The translations under genes and the position numbers were made by a program. Shown here one piece after another: positions 24,807 to 37,605 of a stretch of 64,000 nucleotides of DNA; position 1 is the stretch's first letter, and each line of letters begins with the position of its first letter. The stretch comes from an uncultured Paracoccaceae bacterium (lineage in GTDB: Bacteria > Pseudomonadota > Alphaproteobacteria > Rhodobacterales > Rhodobacteraceae). The stretch covers positions 1-64,000 of the forward strand of contig CANNFA010000002.1 of the NCBI GenBank assembly GCA_947503765.1, written 5' to 3'. The notes beneath the pieces were generated by a model. The model made no database searches and had not been told where the DNA came from. It saw nothing but the letters and a program-made list of their open reading frames with translations.

Positions 24807-27128
24807 TTATTCGGCCGTCAGAAGCGGCGGCTTCTTGGAGGCGATGCGCGGTGCGCCGGCCTCCTCGATGCGCAGGTCGATCTTGCCGTCCTTCACGCCG
24901 ACCTTGACGATGCCGCCCTTGGCAAGCTTGCCGAACAGCAGTTCCTCTGCCAGCGGCTTCTTGATGCTCTCCTGGATGACACGGCCCAGCGGGCGCGCGC
25001 CCATCTTGTCGTCGTAACCCTTCTCGGCCAGCCATTCGGCCGCCGGCTTGGTCAGCTCGATCGTCACGTTGCGATCCAGAAGCTGCGCTTCGAGTTGCAG
25101 CACGAACTTCTCGACCACCTGCAGGATGACGTCCTTGGGCAGCGCGCCGAACGAGATGACCGCATCCAGCCGGTTGCGGAATTCGGGCGTGAACTGCCGT
25201 TCGATCGCGGCGGTATCCTCGCCTTCGCGCCGGTCGCGGCCGAAACCGATGGCCTCCTTGGCCTGTTCGGTGGCGCCGGCATTGGTCGTCATGATCAGCA
25301 CGACGTTGCGGAAGTCCACCTGCCGGCCGTTATGGTCGGTCAGCTTGCCGTGATCCATCACCTGAAGCAGGATGTTGTAGACATCCGGGTGCGCCTTCTC
25401 GATCTCGTCCAGCAGCAGCACGCAATGCGGGTGCTGGTCGACCCCGTCGGTCAGAAGCCCGCCCTGGTCGAACCCGACATAGCCCGGAGGGGCGCCGATC
25501 AGGCGGCTGACGGCGTGCTTTTCCATGTATTCCGACATGTCGAAGCGCAGCAATTCCACGCCGAGCGTATCGGCAAGCTGCTTGGCCACCTCGGTCTTGC
25601 CGACGCCGGTCGGCCCGGCGAACAGGTAGTTGCCGATCGGTTTTTCCGGCTCGCGCAGGCCCGCACGCGCCAGCTTGATCGCCGAGGACAGCGCGGTGAT
25701 CGCGGCATCCTGGCCGAACACGACGCGCTTCAGCGTGGCTTCGAGATCCTTGAGCACCTCTGCATCGTCCTTCGACACGCTCTTGGGCGGGATGCGGGCG
25801 ATCTTGGCCACGACGGCCTCGATCTCCTTGGCGCCGATGGTCTTGCGGCGTTTCGAATCGGCCAGCAGATGCTGCGCCGCGCCAGCCTCGTCGATGACGT
25901 CGATGGCCTTGTCGGGCAGCTTGCGGTCGTGGATGTAGCGCGCCGAAAGCTCGACCGCGGATTTGATCGCATCCGAGGTATACTTGATCTCGTGGTGCTT
26001 CTCGAAATAGGGCTTCAGCCCCTTGAGGATCTTCACCGCGTCGTCGACCGTCGGTTCGTTGACGTCGATCTTCTGGAACCGGCGCGACAGGGCGCGGTCC
26101 TTTTCGAAGTGCTGGCGGTATTCCTTGTAGGTGGTCGAGCCCATGCAGCGCAGCTTGCCGCCCTGAAGCGCGGGCTTCAGCAGGTTGGACGCGTCCATCG
26201 CCCCGCCAGACGTGGCGCCTGCGCCGATCACCGTGTGGATCTCGTCGATGAACAGGATCGCGTCGGGGTGATCCTCAAGCTCCGACATGACGGCCTTCAG
26301 CCGTTCCTCGAAATCGCCGCGATAGCGGGTGCCGGCCAGCAGCGCGCCCATGTCGAGCGAGTAGATGGTGGCATTCTTCAGCACATCGGGCGTCTGGCCA
26401 TTGACGATCTTGTAGGCCAGCCCCTCGGCGATGGCGGTCTTGCCGACACCGGGATCGCCGACCAGCAGCGGGTTGTTCTTGCGCCGGCGGCACAGCACCT
26501 GGATGCAGCGTTCCACCTCGTGGTTGCGGCCGATCAGCGGATCGACATCGCCCTTGCGCGATTTGGCGTTCAGGTCGACGCAATATTTGCCGAGCGCGCT
26601 TTCGCCCTTGGCGTCGTCGTCCTGGGTCTGGGCCTCTTCTTCCACCTCGGTGGCGCCCTGGACTGTGCGCGGCTCGCCGAAAGAGGGATCCTTGGCCACG
26701 CCGTGCGCGATGAAGTTCACCGCGTCGTAGCGGGTCATGTCCTGCTCCTGCAGGAAGTAGGCGGCGTTCGATTCGCGCTCGGCGAAGATCGCCACGAGGA
26801 CGTTGGCACCCGTCACCTCTGTCCGCCCGGAGGACTGGACATGGATCGCCGCGCGCTGGATCACGCGCTGGAAGGCGGCGGTCGGCACCGCTTCGGACCC
26901 GTCGATATCGGTGACGAGGGTCGACAGATCGTCGTCGATGAAGTCGGCCAGAGTGGCGCGCAGCGCGTCGATATCGACGCTGCAGGCGCGCATCACCTTG
27001 GCCGCGTCCGGTTCGTCGATAAGCGCCAGCAGCAGGTGTTCGAGCGTCGCCAGTTCATGACGGCGCGCATTCGCCAGGGCCAGCGCAGAGTGGATTGCTT
27101 GCTCGAGGGTGTTCGAAAATGACGGCAC
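24807..27128 (-). CDS. clpA: ATP-dependent Clp protease ATPase subunit ClpA
   Basis: 773 residues. The N-terminal Clp-N domain (MPSFSNTLEQAIHSALALAN) is followed by two AAA+ modules with Walker A GDPGVGKT and GPTGVGKT, and Walker B ILFIDEIH and VLLLDEIE. ClpA unfolds substrates for ClpP. The adaptor gene clpS, often beside clpA in this group, is not seen in the 190 bp upstream, and no ClpS-like ORF is present in the window. It stands alone with its own terminator. Confidence 0.97.
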   Translation of the reverse strand: MPSFSNTLEQAIHSALALANARRHELATLEHLLLALIDEPDAAKVMRACSVDIDALRATLADFIDDDLSTLVTDIDGSEAVPTAAFQRVIQRAAIHVQSSGRTEVTGANVLVAIFAERESNAAYFLQEQDMTRYDAVNFIAHGVAKDPSFGEPRTVQGATEVEEEAQTQDDDAKGESALGKYCVDLNAKSRKGDVDPLIGRNHEVERCIQVLCRRRKNNPLLVGDPGVGKTAIAEGLAYKIVNGQTPDVLKNATIYSLDMGALLAGTRYRGDFEERLKAVMSELEDHPDAILFIDEIHTVIGAGATSGGAMDASNLLKPALQGGKLRCMGSTTYKEYRQHFEKDRALSRRFQKIDVNEPTVDDAVKILKGLKPYFEKHHEIKYTSDAIKSAVELSARYIHDRKLPDKAIDVIDEAGAAQHLLADSKRRKTIGAKEIEAVVAKIARIPPKSVSKDDAEVLKDLEATLKRVVFGQDAAITALSSAIKLARAGLREPEKPIGNYLFAGPTGVGKTEVAKQLADTLGVELLRFDMSEYMEKHAVSRLIGAPPGYVGFDQGGLLTDGVDQHPHCVLLLDEIEKAHPDVYNILLQVMDHGKLTDHNGRQVDFRNVVLIMTTNAGATEQAKEAIGFGRDRREGEDTAAIERQFTPEFRNRLDAVISFGALPKDVILQVVEKFVLQLEAQLLDRNVTIELTKPAAEWLAEKGYDDKMGARPLGRVIQESIKKPLAEELLFGKLAKGGIVKVGVKDGKIDLRIEEAGAPRIASKKPPLLTAE

Positions 27129-27316
27129 CTGTCGTGCTCCTTCGCGTTTGGCGGAGGGGGCCGCAGGCCCCGCCCCACCGTGACCTCATACACTTAAAGT
27201 TCGGTTGTTACGGACCGTGCTTCAAGGATAATCTTCGGTCGCCTCATCACATTTTCCGCAGGCGGCCGGTTTTTGGGCAGTTTGGGCAACGATTGCTGCC
27301 CCGGACATGCCGGTTG

Positions 27317-28078
27317 TCAGAACGCGTCTTTGCGCTTGCGGATTTCGGCAAAGACGTCGGCATCGGGCGTCGACGCCATATCTAGGCGCGCTTTGAGCGT
27401 CTGCAAGTGGGCGCGCATGAAGGGATTGGTCGCCTTCTCCTCGGCGATGGTGGACGGCACTGTCGGCTCGCCGCGGGCGCGCCCTGCCTCGATCCGGCGG
27501 GCGCGTTCCTGCAATGCCCCGTTGTCCGGCTCGACGGTCAGGGCGAACCGGGCGTTGGCGGCGGTGTATTCGTGGCCGGAATAGACGCGCGTGTCGTCCG
27601 GCAGCGCAAGAAAGGTGCGCATCGTGTCCCACATCATCGCCGGCGTCCCCTCGAACACCCGGCCGCATCCAAGCGCCATCAGGCTGTCGGCGCTGAACAC
27701 GGCGCGGGCAGCCGGGAAATGAAACGCGATGTGGCCAAGCGTGTGGCCCGGAACGGACAGCACCGTCCATGCGCCGTCGCCGCTGCCGCCGCCGTCCCCC
27801 TCGGCCAGCGCGCGGTCGAGCGGCGGCAGTTTCTCCTGTTCCGCCGCCGGTCCCATCACCTTGCACCCGCATTGCGCGCGCAATTCCTCCACACCGCCGA
27901 CATGGTCGTGATGGTGATGGGTCAGCAGGATCGCCGACAGGTTCCAGACCCGCGAGTCCAGCTCCGCGGCGATCGGTGCCGCCTCGGGGGCGTCGATCAG
28001 CAGCGTGCCGTCAGGTCCGTTCACGAGATACGCGTAATTGTCGGAAAGGCAGGGGATGGTGACGATGTCGAGGGGCAT
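27317..28078 (-). CDS. gloB: hydroxyacylglutathione hydrolase (glyoxalase II)
   Basis: 253-residue metallo-beta-lactamase fold enzyme that hydrolyses S-D-lactoylglutathione in methylglyoxal detoxification. The metal motif is [16 protein letters not shown], with further His in [13 protein letters not shown] and [15 protein letters not shown]. The C-terminal glyoxalase-II part ([10 protein letters not shown]) is present. ATG 28078 has a GGAGGA ribosome binding site at good distance; an ATG at 28084 is too close to it. It is divergent from the methyltransferase, 63 bp apart. Confidence 0.95.
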   Translation of the reverse strand: MPLDIVTIPCLSDNYAYLVNGPDGTLLIDAPEAAPIAAELDSRVWNLSAILLTHHHHDHVGGVEELRAQCGCKVMGPAAEQEKLPPLDRALAEGDGGGSGDGAWTVLSVPGHTLGHIAFHFPAARAVFSADSLMALGCGRVFEGTPAMMWDTMRTFLALPDDTRVYSGHEYTAANARFALTVEPDNGALQERARRIEAGRARGEPTVPSTIAEEKATNPFMRAHLQTLKARLDMASTPDADVFAEIRKRKDAF

Positions 28079-28141
28079 GGTCATTCCTCCGTTCGTGGTA
28101 CATGCTTTGCCCGACCCTTGCCCATCCCGGAGCCGGCCGCA

Positions 28142-28885
28142 ATGCATCTGGACGTGCTGGACCTGCGCGAGTTCTATTACCGCACCGGGTTGGGGCGGGC
28201 GGCGCAGCGTGCGATCCGCGAGCGGCTGCTGGGGTTCTGGCCGGATGCGAAGGGCGAGACGGTGGTGGGCTTCGGTTTTGCCGTTCCGCTGCTGCGCCCG
28301 TACCTGGATGGCGCGGAGCGGGTGATCGCCCTTATGCCGGGGCCGCAGGGAACGATGCACTGGCCGCAGGGATTGCCGAATGTCGCAGCCCTGTGCGAGG
28401 AAACGCTGTGGCCGCTGCGCGACGGGCAGGCGGACAAGCTGATCGTGCTTCACGGGCTGGAAACCAGCGTCAGCCCGGCGCGCCTGCTGGACGAATGCCA
28501 GCGGGTGCTGGTGCCGGGAGGACGGGCGGTGTTCATCGTGCCGAACCGGGCCGGGCTGTGGGCGCGGCGCGATGCGACACCGTTCGGCTTCGGGCAGCCC
28601 TATTCGCTGAGCCAGCTCGAAACCCAGCTCGAAGCGCACGCCTTCGAGGTGACGCGGCACAGCGCGGCCCTGTACCAGCCCCCTTCGGACCGGCGATTCT
28701 GGCTGAAGACCGGGGGCTTCTGGGAAAAGACGGGCCGGCGGCTGTCGATGCGCTTTGCCGGCGGCGTGCTGGTCGTCGAGGCGACCAAGCGGGTGCGGGC
28801 GCCGACCGGCGGGCTGAAGCAGCGGGTGCGCAAACCGCTGCGGGTGCTGGAGGGGCTGGCGCAGCCGGGGCCGAAGCCGGTCTGA
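28142..28885 (+). CDS. class I SAM-dependent methyltransferase-like protein
   Basis: 247 residues. It shows a degenerate SAM-binding fold ([20 protein letters not shown] for the first loop) and the post-loop [20 protein letters not shown] typical of class I methyltransferases. Such genes are often paired divergently with gloB in Rhodobacteraceae. The substrate is unknown. A basic C-terminal tail ([16 protein letters not shown]) may contact nucleic acid or membrane. Confidence 0.7.
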   Translation: MHLDVLDLREFYYRTGLGRAAQRAIRERLLGFWPDAKGETVVGFGFAVPLLRPYLDGAERVIALMPGPQGTMHWPQGLPNVAALCEETLWPLRDGQADKLIVLHGLETSVSPARLLDECQRVLVPGGRAVFIVPNRAGLWARRDATPFGFGQPYSLSQLETQLEAHAFEVTRHSAALYQPPSDRRFWLKTGGFWEKTGRRLSMRFAGGVLVVEATKRVRAPTGGLKQRVRKPLRVLEGLAQPGPKPV

Positions 28886-29039
28886 CCTGCCGGCGCGAAG
28901 GCCCCGGCAGGCAGGATTCGCCTGCTGGTTTGCCGGCACGGCGCGGAAACTGTTGCCGAAATGCGGCGCAAACGGTCGCACCGGCGCGTGAGCCTTGTTT
29001 TACAGGCCCGCGCGCCGCCACGAAACCGCAGCATGAATG

Positions 29040-29068
29040 TTGCGGGCCGGTTAAGGCTCTGCTAGACC
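29040..29068 (+). promoter_or_regulatory. candidate sigma-70-type promoter of atpHAGDC
   Basis: TTGCGG at 29040-29045 and TAGACC at 29063-29068 are spaced by exactly 17 bp. The arrangement resembles housekeeping promoters of this bacterial group, with a TAGACC-like -10. It lies 104 bp before the GTG start of atpH. Confidence 0.5.
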
Positions 29069-29171
29069 GGCGCCGATTTTGAAGGCAGGGCCGGCGGCTT
29101 TGCCATTGGGCTGCCTTGGCCTGCGACTCTCGCGGGGGGGAACCGGGGCTTCAGACATCGGAAGGATCGAC

Positions 29172-29732
29172 GTGTCCGAAACAGCTTCGATTTCGACCGG
29201 CATCGCGGCACGCTATGCGACGGCGGTCTTTGAACTGGCCAAGGAAAACAAGTCCCTCTCCACCATCGAACAGGATGTCGATGCGCTGGACGCCGCGCTG
29301 AACGAAAGCGCCGACCTGCGCGACCTGATCCACTCGCCGGTCTATAGCCGCGATGCCCAGGGCCGCGCGATCACCGCGGTCGCCGGGAAGATGGGCCTGT
29401 CGGACACGATCACCAACGTCCTGGGCCTCATGGCCTCCAAGCGCCGCCTGTTCGTGCTGCCGCAGCTTCTGCGTGCCCTGCGCGAGCGTATCGCGGCCGA
29501 CAAGGGCGAGGTGACGGCGGACGTGGCGACGGCCAAGGCGCTGACCAAGACCCAGACGGACAAGCTGGCAAAGTCGCTCAAGGCCAGCGTCGGCAAGGAC
29601 GTGAAGATCAATGCGACCGTCGATGAAAGCCTCATCGGCGGTCTTGTCGTCAAGGTGGGCTCGAAGATGATCGACACGTCGATCCGGTCCAAGCTCGCGA
29701 ACCTACAGAATGCAATGAAAGAGGTCGGATAA
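29172..29732 (+). CDS. atpH: ATP synthase F1 delta subunit
   Basis: 186 residues. The start is GTG at 29172, chosen because the upstream frame is not conserved and [20 protein letters not shown] is the usual opening. The delta-subunit OSCP fold ([20 protein letters not shown]) and the C-terminal [19 protein letters not shown] are present. It is the stalk subunit joining F1 to F0. It is the first gene of the five-gene F1 operon; the F0 genes lie elsewhere, as usual in this family. Confidence 0.96.
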   Translation: MSETASISTGIAARYATAVFELAKENKSLSTIEQDVDALDAALNESADLRDLIHSPVYSRDAQGRAITAVAGKMGLSDTITNVLGLMASKRRLFVLPQLLRALRERIAADKGEVTADVATAKALTKTQTDKLAKSLKASVGKDVKINATVDESLIGGLVVKVGSKMIDTSIRSKLANLQNAMKEVG

Positions 29733-29733
29733 C

Positions 29734-31272
29734 ATGGCGATCCAAGCTGCGGAAATTTCTGCGATCCTGAAGGAGCAGATCAAGAACTTCGGCCAGGAGG
29801 CCGAGGTTGCAGAGGTCGGCCGTGTGCTGTCGGTCGGCGACGGGATCGCCCGCGTTCACGGCCTGGACAGCGTGCAGGCCGGCGAAATGGTCGAGTTTCC
29901 CGGCGGCATCATGGGGATGGCGCTGAACCTCGAAAGCGACAACGTGGGCGTCGTGATCTTCGGCTCGGACCGGGACATCAAGGAAGGCGACACCGTCAAG
30001 CGGACCAACGACATCGTGTCGGTCGGCGTGGGCGATGCGCTGCTGGGCCGCGTCGTGGACGGGCTGGGCAACCCGATCGACGGCAAGGGCCCGATCGAGA
30101 CCAAGGAAACCCGCGTCGCCGACGTCAAGGCGCCGGGCATCATCCCGCGCAAATCGGTGCACGAGCCGATGGCAACCGGCCTGAAATCGGTCGACGCGAT
30201 GATCCCGATCGGCCGCGGCCAGCGCGAACTGGTGATCGGCGACCGCCAGACCGGCAAGACGGCGCTGGCGCTGGACACGATCCTGAATCAGAAAAGCTAT
30301 AACACCGCCGCCGGCGACGACGAGAGCAAGAAGCTCTATTGCGTCTATGTCGCCATCGGGCAGAAGCGGTCGACCGTGGCGCAGCTGGTCAAGCGGCTGG
30401 AGGAATCGGGGGCGATCGAATACTCGATCGTCGTGGCCGCCACCGCCTCCGACCCCGCGCCGATGCAATACCTGGCGCCCTATACCGCCACCGCGATGGC
30501 CGAATTCTACCGCGACAACGGCCGCCACGCGCTGATCGTCTACGACGACCTGTCGAAACAGGCCGTGGCCTACCGCCAGATGTCGCTGCTGCTGCGCCGC
30601 CCGCCGGGGCGCGAGGCGTATCCGGGCGACGTGTTCTACCTGCACTCCCGCCTGCTGGAACGCTCGGCCAAGCTGAACGAGGATAACGGGGCGGGCTCGC
30701 TGACGGCGCTGCCGATCATCGAGACGCAAGGCGGCGACGTGTCGGCGTTCATCCCGACCAACGTGATCTCGATCACCGACGGCCAGATCTTCCTCGAGAC
30801 GGAACTGTTCTTCCAGGGCGTCCGCCCGGCGGTGAATACCGGCCTTTCGGTCAGCCGCGTGGGTTCGTCCGCGCAGACCAAGGCGATGTCGTCGGTGGCC
30901 GGCCCGGTCAAGCTGTCGCTCGCGCAGTACCGCGAGATGGCGGCGTTCGCGCAGTTCGGCTCGGACCTCGACGCGGCGACGCAGCAATTGCTGAACCGCG
31001 GCGCGCGCCTGACCGAACTGATGAAGCAGCCGCAATACTCGCCGCTGACGAACGCGGAAATCGTCTGCGTCATCTTCGCCGGCACCAACGGCTATCTCGA
31101 CGATCTGCCGCTTGACAAGGTCAAGCCGTTCGAGGACGGGCTGCTGAACCACATGCGGAACAACCGCAAGGACATCCTCGACTGGATCACCGACGAGGAT
31201 CCGAAGATCAAGGGCGATGCGGCGGACAAGCTGAAATCCGCGATCGAGGAATTCGCCAAAGACTTCGCTTAA
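29734..31272 (+). CDS. atpA: ATP synthase F1 alpha subunit
   Basis: 512 residues. The P-loop region [20 protein letters not shown] and [20 protein letters not shown] are family-typical. Non-catalytic nucleotide-binding subunit of F1. It begins 1 bp after the atpH stop. Length and motifs are normal. Confidence 0.99.
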   Translation: MAIQAAEISAILKEQIKNFGQEAEVAEVGRVLSVGDGIARVHGLDSVQAGEMVEFPGGIMGMALNLESDNVGVVIFGSDRDIKEGDTVKRTNDIVSVGVGDALLGRVVDGLGNPIDGKGPIETKETRVADVKAPGIIPRKSVHEPMATGLKSVDAMIPIGRGQRELVIGDRQTGKTALALDTILNQKSYNTAAGDDESKKLYCVYVAIGQKRSTVAQLVKRLEESGAIEYSIVVAATASDPAPMQYLAPYTATAMAEFYRDNGRHALIVYDDLSKQAVAYRQMSLLLRRPPGREAYPGDVFYLHSRLLERSAKLNEDNGAGSLTALPIIETQGGDVSAFIPTNVISITDGQIFLETELFFQGVRPAVNTGLSVSRVGSSAQTKAMSSVAGPVKLSLAQYREMAAFAQFGSDLDAATQQLLNRGARLTELMKQPQYSPLTNAEIVCVIFAGTNGYLDDLPLDKVKPFEDGLLNHMRNNRKDILDWITDEDPKIKGDAADKLKSAIEEFAKDFA

Positions 31273-31284
31273 GGGGGAAGGCGC

Positions 31285-33607
<2,323 letters not shown>

Positions 33608-33619
33608 GGACAGGGCGAT

Positions 33620-34015
33620 ATGGCCGATACCATGCAATTCGACCTCGTGTCGCCGGAGCGGATGCTGGCCTCCTACCAGGCCAGCGAAATCCGCATTCCG
33701 GGTGTCGAGGGCGACATGACGGCGATGCCCGGCCACATGCCGGTCATCACCACGCTCAGGCCCGGTGTGCTGCATGTCGAGGGGAGCGAGGGGACGCAGG
33801 AATTCGTCGTCTCGGGCGGGTTCGCCGAAATCTCCGCGACCGCGACGTCGGTCCTGGCCGAGCAGGCGATTCCGCGCGCCGAGGTGACGCGCGATTTCAT
33901 CGACGAGCTGCGCCGCGAGGCCGAGGCCGCGCACGAAGCGGCCGAGCCGCATGAAAAGGACGCCACCGCCAAGGCGCTGTCCGATCTGGCGCAGCTGGCC
34001 GAAGACATGGTCTGA
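33620..34015 (+). CDS. atpC: ATP synthase F1 epsilon subunit
   Basis: 131 residues. The beta-sandwich start [20 protein letters not shown] and [20 protein letters not shown] are typical. Its C-terminal helices are short. It couples the rotor to F0 and modulates ATP hydrolysis. It is the last gene of the operon, followed by a terminator. Confidence 0.97.
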   Translation: MADTMQFDLVSPERMLASYQASEIRIPGVEGDMTAMPGHMPVITTLRPGVLHVEGSEGTQEFVVSGGFAEISATATSVLAEQAIPRAEVTRDFIDELRREAEAAHEAAEPHEKDATAKALSDLAQLAEDMV

Positions 34016-34044
34016 AGGCCGTGGCACACGGAGTTCGGACGGAG

Positions 34045-34072
34045 ATCCCGGCGCAGACCGCGCCGGGATTTT
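34045..34072 (+). terminator. rho-independent terminator of the atp operon
   Basis: A perfect 10-bp stem ATCCCGGCGC/GCGCCGGGAT (34045-34054 and 34060-34069) has a 5-nt loop and is followed by TTT, 30 bp after the atpC stop. Confidence 0.85.
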
Positions 34073-34187
34073 GCATTTCCGGCACCGGCGCCTATCTGGC
34101 CGGGCACGGCCTGCCTGCGGATCGTCCTGCCGGCTTCATCCTTCCGCCGCAATGCCCGGTCAGGATAGGCCGCGTGGAGCGGAGCGA

Positions 34188-34538
34188 ATGAAACGGCTGA
34201 GAAACCACTTGATCGGCATCGACCAGGGGTCGATCCTGATGTTCTCGGAATTCGAGAACGAGGGGCGCATGTGGTCCGGCTCCGGCCCGCGCCTGCGCCG
34301 CCGCAAGCAGACGTTCAAGGAGGCGTTTCGCCTGCCGCCCGCCGTGCATGTCGCGATCTCGATGTGGGACACGGACGGCGACACCAACCAGCGCGCCGAC
34401 ATCACCGCCGAGAAGATCACCGAGACCGGATTTGACCTGGTGTTCCGCACCTGGGGCGATTCGCGCGTGGCACGGGTGCGCGCCGACTGGATGGCGATGG
34501 GCGAATTGCCCGACCCCGACGACTGGGACCTGTACTGA
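34188..34538 (+). CDS. H-type lectin domain protein
   Basis: 116 residues. FSEFENEGRMWSGSGPRLRR and AVHVAISMWDTDGDTNQRAD match the H-type lectin fold (first known from Helix agglutinin), which binds N-acetylgalactosamine-type sugars; end ARVRADWMAMGELPDPDDWD. No signal peptide is apparent, so it may be cytosolic. It lies behind the atp terminator as a separate unit with GGAGCG upstream. Its ligand is unknown. Confidence 0.8.
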   Translation: MKRLRNHLIGIDQGSILMFSEFENEGRMWSGSGPRLRRRKQTFKEAFRLPPAVHVAISMWDTDGDTNQRADITAEKITETGFDLVFRTWGDSRVARVRADWMAMGELPDPDDWDLY

Positions 34539-34633
34539 CCCGCGGGCCGGCGAGCCAAATGAGCGCTTCCGCGCAAGGTTTTTTCCGCCCGTTTCGACGC
34601 GCCGCAATCGGGCTGGGTCGCGGCGGCAGACAG

Positions 34634-34659
34634 GGCGCGTGCCGCGAACGGCACGCGCC
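34634..34659 (-). terminator. stable hairpin downstream of prs
   Basis: An 11-bp perfect stem GGCGCGTGCCG/CGGCACGCGCC closes on a TTCG tetraloop on the minus strand, 10 bp after the prs stop. There is no T-run, so it may be a weak terminator or a 3' stabilising structure. Confidence 0.5.
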
Positions 34660-34668
34660 GCGCGGTTT

Positions 34669-35688
34669 TCAGATCGGCGAATAGGTGCCTTCGTAGATCG
34701 GCTGCAGGCTGTCGGTCTCGAACAGGGACGAGACCGACGTGCCGTTCCAGATGTTCAGGATCGCCTGCGCGAAGATCGGCGCCGTGGGCACGATGCGGAT
34801 GTTCTTGGCCGAAGTGACGGCCTGGGTCGGCTCTATCGTGTCGGTGATCACCAGGCTTTTCATCACCGATTTGGTGATCCGGTCGATGGCCGGGCCGGAC
34901 AGCACGCCGTGGGTGATATAGGAATGCACCTCCTTGGCGCCGCTTTCGACCAGCACCTCGGCCGCCTTGCAAAGCGTTCCCGCGGTGTCGCAGATGTCGT
35001 CGACGATGATGCAGGTCTTGCCCTTCACGTCGCCGATCACCGTCATCTCGGCCACTTCACCCGGTTTCTCGCGGCGCTTGTCGACGATCGCCAGGGCGCA
35101 GCCGATCCGCTTTGCCAGCTCGCGCGCGCGGGCCACGCCGCCCACATCGGGGGAAACCACGGTCACATCGGCAAGCTTGCCCTTGAACTGGTGCTCGATG
35201 TCCAGCGCGAAGACCGGCGAGGCATAGAGGTTGTCCACCGGGATGTCGAAGAAGCCCTGGATCTGCGCCGCGTGCAGGTCCATGGTCAGGACCCGCTCGA
35301 TCCCGGCGCGGGCGATCATGTTGGCCACCAGTTTCGCACTGATCGGGGTGCGTGCCTTGGACCGGCGATCCTGCCGCGCATAGCCGAAATAGGGGATCAC
35401 TGCGGTGATCCGCGAGGCGCTGGACCGGCGCAGGGCATCGGCCATGATCAGCAGCTCCATCAGGTTGTCGTTGGCCGGGTTCGAGGTCGGCTGGACGATG
35501 AACATGTCCTCGCCGCGCACGTTCTCGAACACCTCGACGAAGATCTCGCCGTCGTGGAAGCGTTCGACGCGGGCGTCGACAAGGCTGACGCCGACACCGC
35601 GATGCATCGACATCCGCCGTGCAATGGCGCAAGCGAGGGGCCGGTTGGCGTTGCCGGACATGAGTTTCGGTTCGTGGATGGCGCGCAT
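34669..35688 (-). CDS. prs: ribose-phosphate pyrophosphokinase
   Basis: 339 residues. PRPP synthase that transfers pyrophosphate from ATP to ribose 5-phosphate, feeding nucleotide, histidine and tryptophan synthesis. The PRPP-binding motif [19 protein letters not shown] and [20 protein letters not shown] are diagnostic. Start at 35688 gives [19 protein letters not shown], similar to relatives; ATG 35661 is an alternative. Confidence 0.97.
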   Translation of the reverse strand: MRAIHEPKLMSGNANRPLACAIARRMSMHRGVGVSLVDARVERFHDGEIFVEVFENVRGEDMFIVQPTSNPANDNLMELLIMADALRRSSASRITAVIPYFGYARQDRRSKARTPISAKLVANMIARAGIERVLTMDLHAAQIQGFFDIPVDNLYASPVFALDIEHQFKGKLADVTVVSPDVGGVARARELAKRIGCALAIVDKRREKPGEVAEMTVIGDVKGKTCIIVDDICDTAGTLCKAAEVLVESGAKEVHSYITHGVLSGPAIDRITKSVMKSLVITDTIEPTQAVTSAKNIRIVPTAPIFAQAILNIWNGTSVSSLFETDSLQPIYEGTYSPI

Positions 35689-35791
35689 GGCAGACGGGTC
35701 CGTGGCTGCTGAAAGGGGTGTCGGATTCGTGACGAGGGATTAGCACCCTGCTACGGTGATGCAAACACGGGCAGGCGATCAGGAGGGACCT

Positions 35792-36394
35792 ATGCCGCGG
35801 ATCGACTACTTTTTCTCGACGATTTCACCGTATACCTATCTTGCCGGTCAGCGGCTGGAGACAATCGCCGCCGATCACGCGGCCGAGATCGTGTACAAGC
35901 CGGTGGATCTGATGGCGCTGTTTCCGCGAACCGGGGGCGCGCCGCCGGCGCAGCGCCACGAAAGCCGCCTTGCCTACAGGATGCAGGAATTGCGCCGGCA
36001 GGCGAAGAAGGCGGGCAAGCCCATCAACCTGGAGCCGGCGCATTTCCCGACCAATGCCGCGCCGTCCTCCTATGCGGTGATCGCCGCGCAGGCGGAGGGC
36101 GGCGGCGATGTCGGGGCGCTGGTCCACGGGCTGCTGCGCGCGGTCTGGGCCGAGGAGCGGGACGTTGCTGAGGATGCGGTGATCCGTGCCTGCCTCGAGG
36201 CGTCGGGCTTCGAGCCGGGCCTTGCCGATCGCGGCCTGCTGGCCGGCGCGGAAACCTATGCGAAGAACCTTGAAGAGGCGGTGGCGCGCGGCGTGTTCGG
36301 CGCGCCGTTCTATATCGTGGCCGAAACCGACGAGCGGTTCTGGGGACAGGACCGGCTGGACGATCTGGCGGCGTATCTGAAGGGCGATCTCTGA
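35792..36394 (+). CDS. 2-hydroxychromene-2-carboxylate isomerase / DsbA-like
   Basis: 200 residues of the kappa-class glutathione-transferase/DsbA fold. YFFSTISPYTYLAGQRLE near the N-terminus holds the active-site Ser region, and GAPFYIVAETDERFWGQDRL near the C-terminus is typical of HCCA isomerases. An AGGAGGGACC ribosome binding site supports ATG 35792. Whether it isomerises aromatic intermediates or is a general glutathione-dependent enzyme cannot be decided. Confidence 0.85.
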   Translation: MPRIDYFFSTISPYTYLAGQRLETIAADHAAEIVYKPVDLMALFPRTGGAPPAQRHESRLAYRMQELRRQAKKAGKPINLEPAHFPTNAAPSSYAVIAAQAEGGGDVGALVHGLLRAVWAEERDVAEDAVIRACLEASGFEPGLADRGLLAGAETYAKNLEEAVARGVFGAPFYIVAETDERFWGQDRLDDLAAYLKGDL

Positions 36395-36402
36395 CCGGCG
36401 GA

Positions 36403-37455
36403 TCAGGCGCGCAGCATGGCGAGGAAGCTGTCGACCTCTTCCTCGCCGGTGCACCACGAACAGACGAACCGCGCGGCCAGCGCCTCGTCGTCCGGCCCCT
36501 CGGCGGGCTGGTCGCCGGGCCAGATGTGATACTGCGCGCCGCCCTCGTCGGCCTTGCGGTGCATCGCGCGCGAGAATTCGGCGAAGATCATGTTCGCATC
36601 GGCAGGATAGATCAGCGACACCCCATCCGTGTCCTGCATTCCTTCGGCCAGCCGCGCCCCTGCCTCGTTGGCGTCGCGGGCCATGGACAGCCACAGATCG
36701 TCCTCGAGATAGGCCAGCATCTGCGCCGACAGGTAGCGGTGCTTGGAGAACAGGTGGCCGCCGCGCTTGCGCCGAAGCTCGAACTCCCACGCCTTGGCCG
36801 GGTCGAAGATCACCACCGCTTCGACCCCCAGCAAGCCGTTCTTGGTGCCGCCGAAGGACAGCACGTCGATCCCGGCGCGCCAGGTCATCTCGGCCGGGGT
36901 GGCGCCGGTTGCGGCGATGGCGTTGGCAAAGCGCGCGCCGTCCATGTGGACGGGCAGGCCGTGCTCCTGCGCGATCCGCGTGATCTGTTCGACCTCGGCA
37001 ACGGAATAGACGGTGCCGACCTCGGTCACGTTGGTCAGGCTGACCGGCCCGGCTTGCGCGTTGTGCACGCCGGCGCGGCCCGAGAAGCGGATCAGGCGGC
37101 GCAGCTCTGCCGGGTCGATCCGGCCGTTCGCACCCTCGACCAGCGTGAGCTTGGCGCCGCCGGTATAGAATTCCGGTGCGTTGCACTCGTCTTCCTCGAC
37201 ATGGGCGATGCGGTGGCAGAAGATCGTCGACCAGGGCTGTGCAAAACAGGCCAGCGACAGCGCATTGGCGGTCGATCCCGTGGCAACCAGGTAGATCGCC
37301 GCCTCCGGCGCCTCGAAGATGTCGCGGATCCGCGCCGTGACCTCGTCCATCAGCGGGTCGGTGCCGTAGGACGGCATGTAGCCGTCATTCGCGCGCACCA
37401 GCGCCTCGATCACCCTGGGGTGTGCCGGAGAAGCGTTGTCGGAAGCGAAGTGCAT
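36403..37455 (-). CDS. ltaE: low-specificity L-threonine aldolase
   Basis: 350-residue PLP enzyme that cleaves threonine and allo-threonine to glycine and acetaldehyde. DNASPAHPRVIEAL, GLPVHMDGARFANAIAATG and LSFGGTKNGLLGVEAVV (PLP lysine) are the family features. ATG 37455 begins the conserved N-terminus MHFASDNASPA. It converges with the isomerase gene, 8 bp apart. Confidence 0.9.
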   Translation of the reverse strand: MHFASDNASPAHPRVIEALVRANDGYMPSYGTDPLMDEVTARIRDIFEAPEAAIYLVATGSTANALSLACFAQPWSTIFCHRIAHVEEDECNAPEFYTGGAKLTLVEGANGRIDPAELRRLIRFSGRAGVHNAQAGPVSLTNVTEVGTVYSVAEVEQITRIAQEHGLPVHMDGARFANAIAATGATPAEMTWRAGIDVLSFGGTKNGLLGVEAVVIFDPAKAWEFELRRKRGGHLFSKHRYLSAQMLAYLEDDLWLSMARDANEAGARLAEGMQDTDGVSLIYPADANMIFAEFSRAMHRKADEGGAQYHIWPGDQPAEGPDDEALAARFVCSWCTGEEEVDSFLAMLRA

Positions 37456-37605
37456 GGCAGGGCCTGTTGTTCGGGACGCGTTCGGACGTGTCAGATCATA
37501 TCGGCGCCGGCATGGCAAACCGATGCGCGGCTCTCCGCGAAGGCGGCGCGTCTGGCGGTGCGGCGCGGGCCGGGCGCATCGCGGGGCGGCCGGTGCGCCC
37601 CGGCC

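Noticed and set aside
28887-28914. Hairpin CCTGCCGG/CCGGCAGG after the methyltransferase gene
   Set aside because: No T-run and weak structure; not enough to call a terminator.
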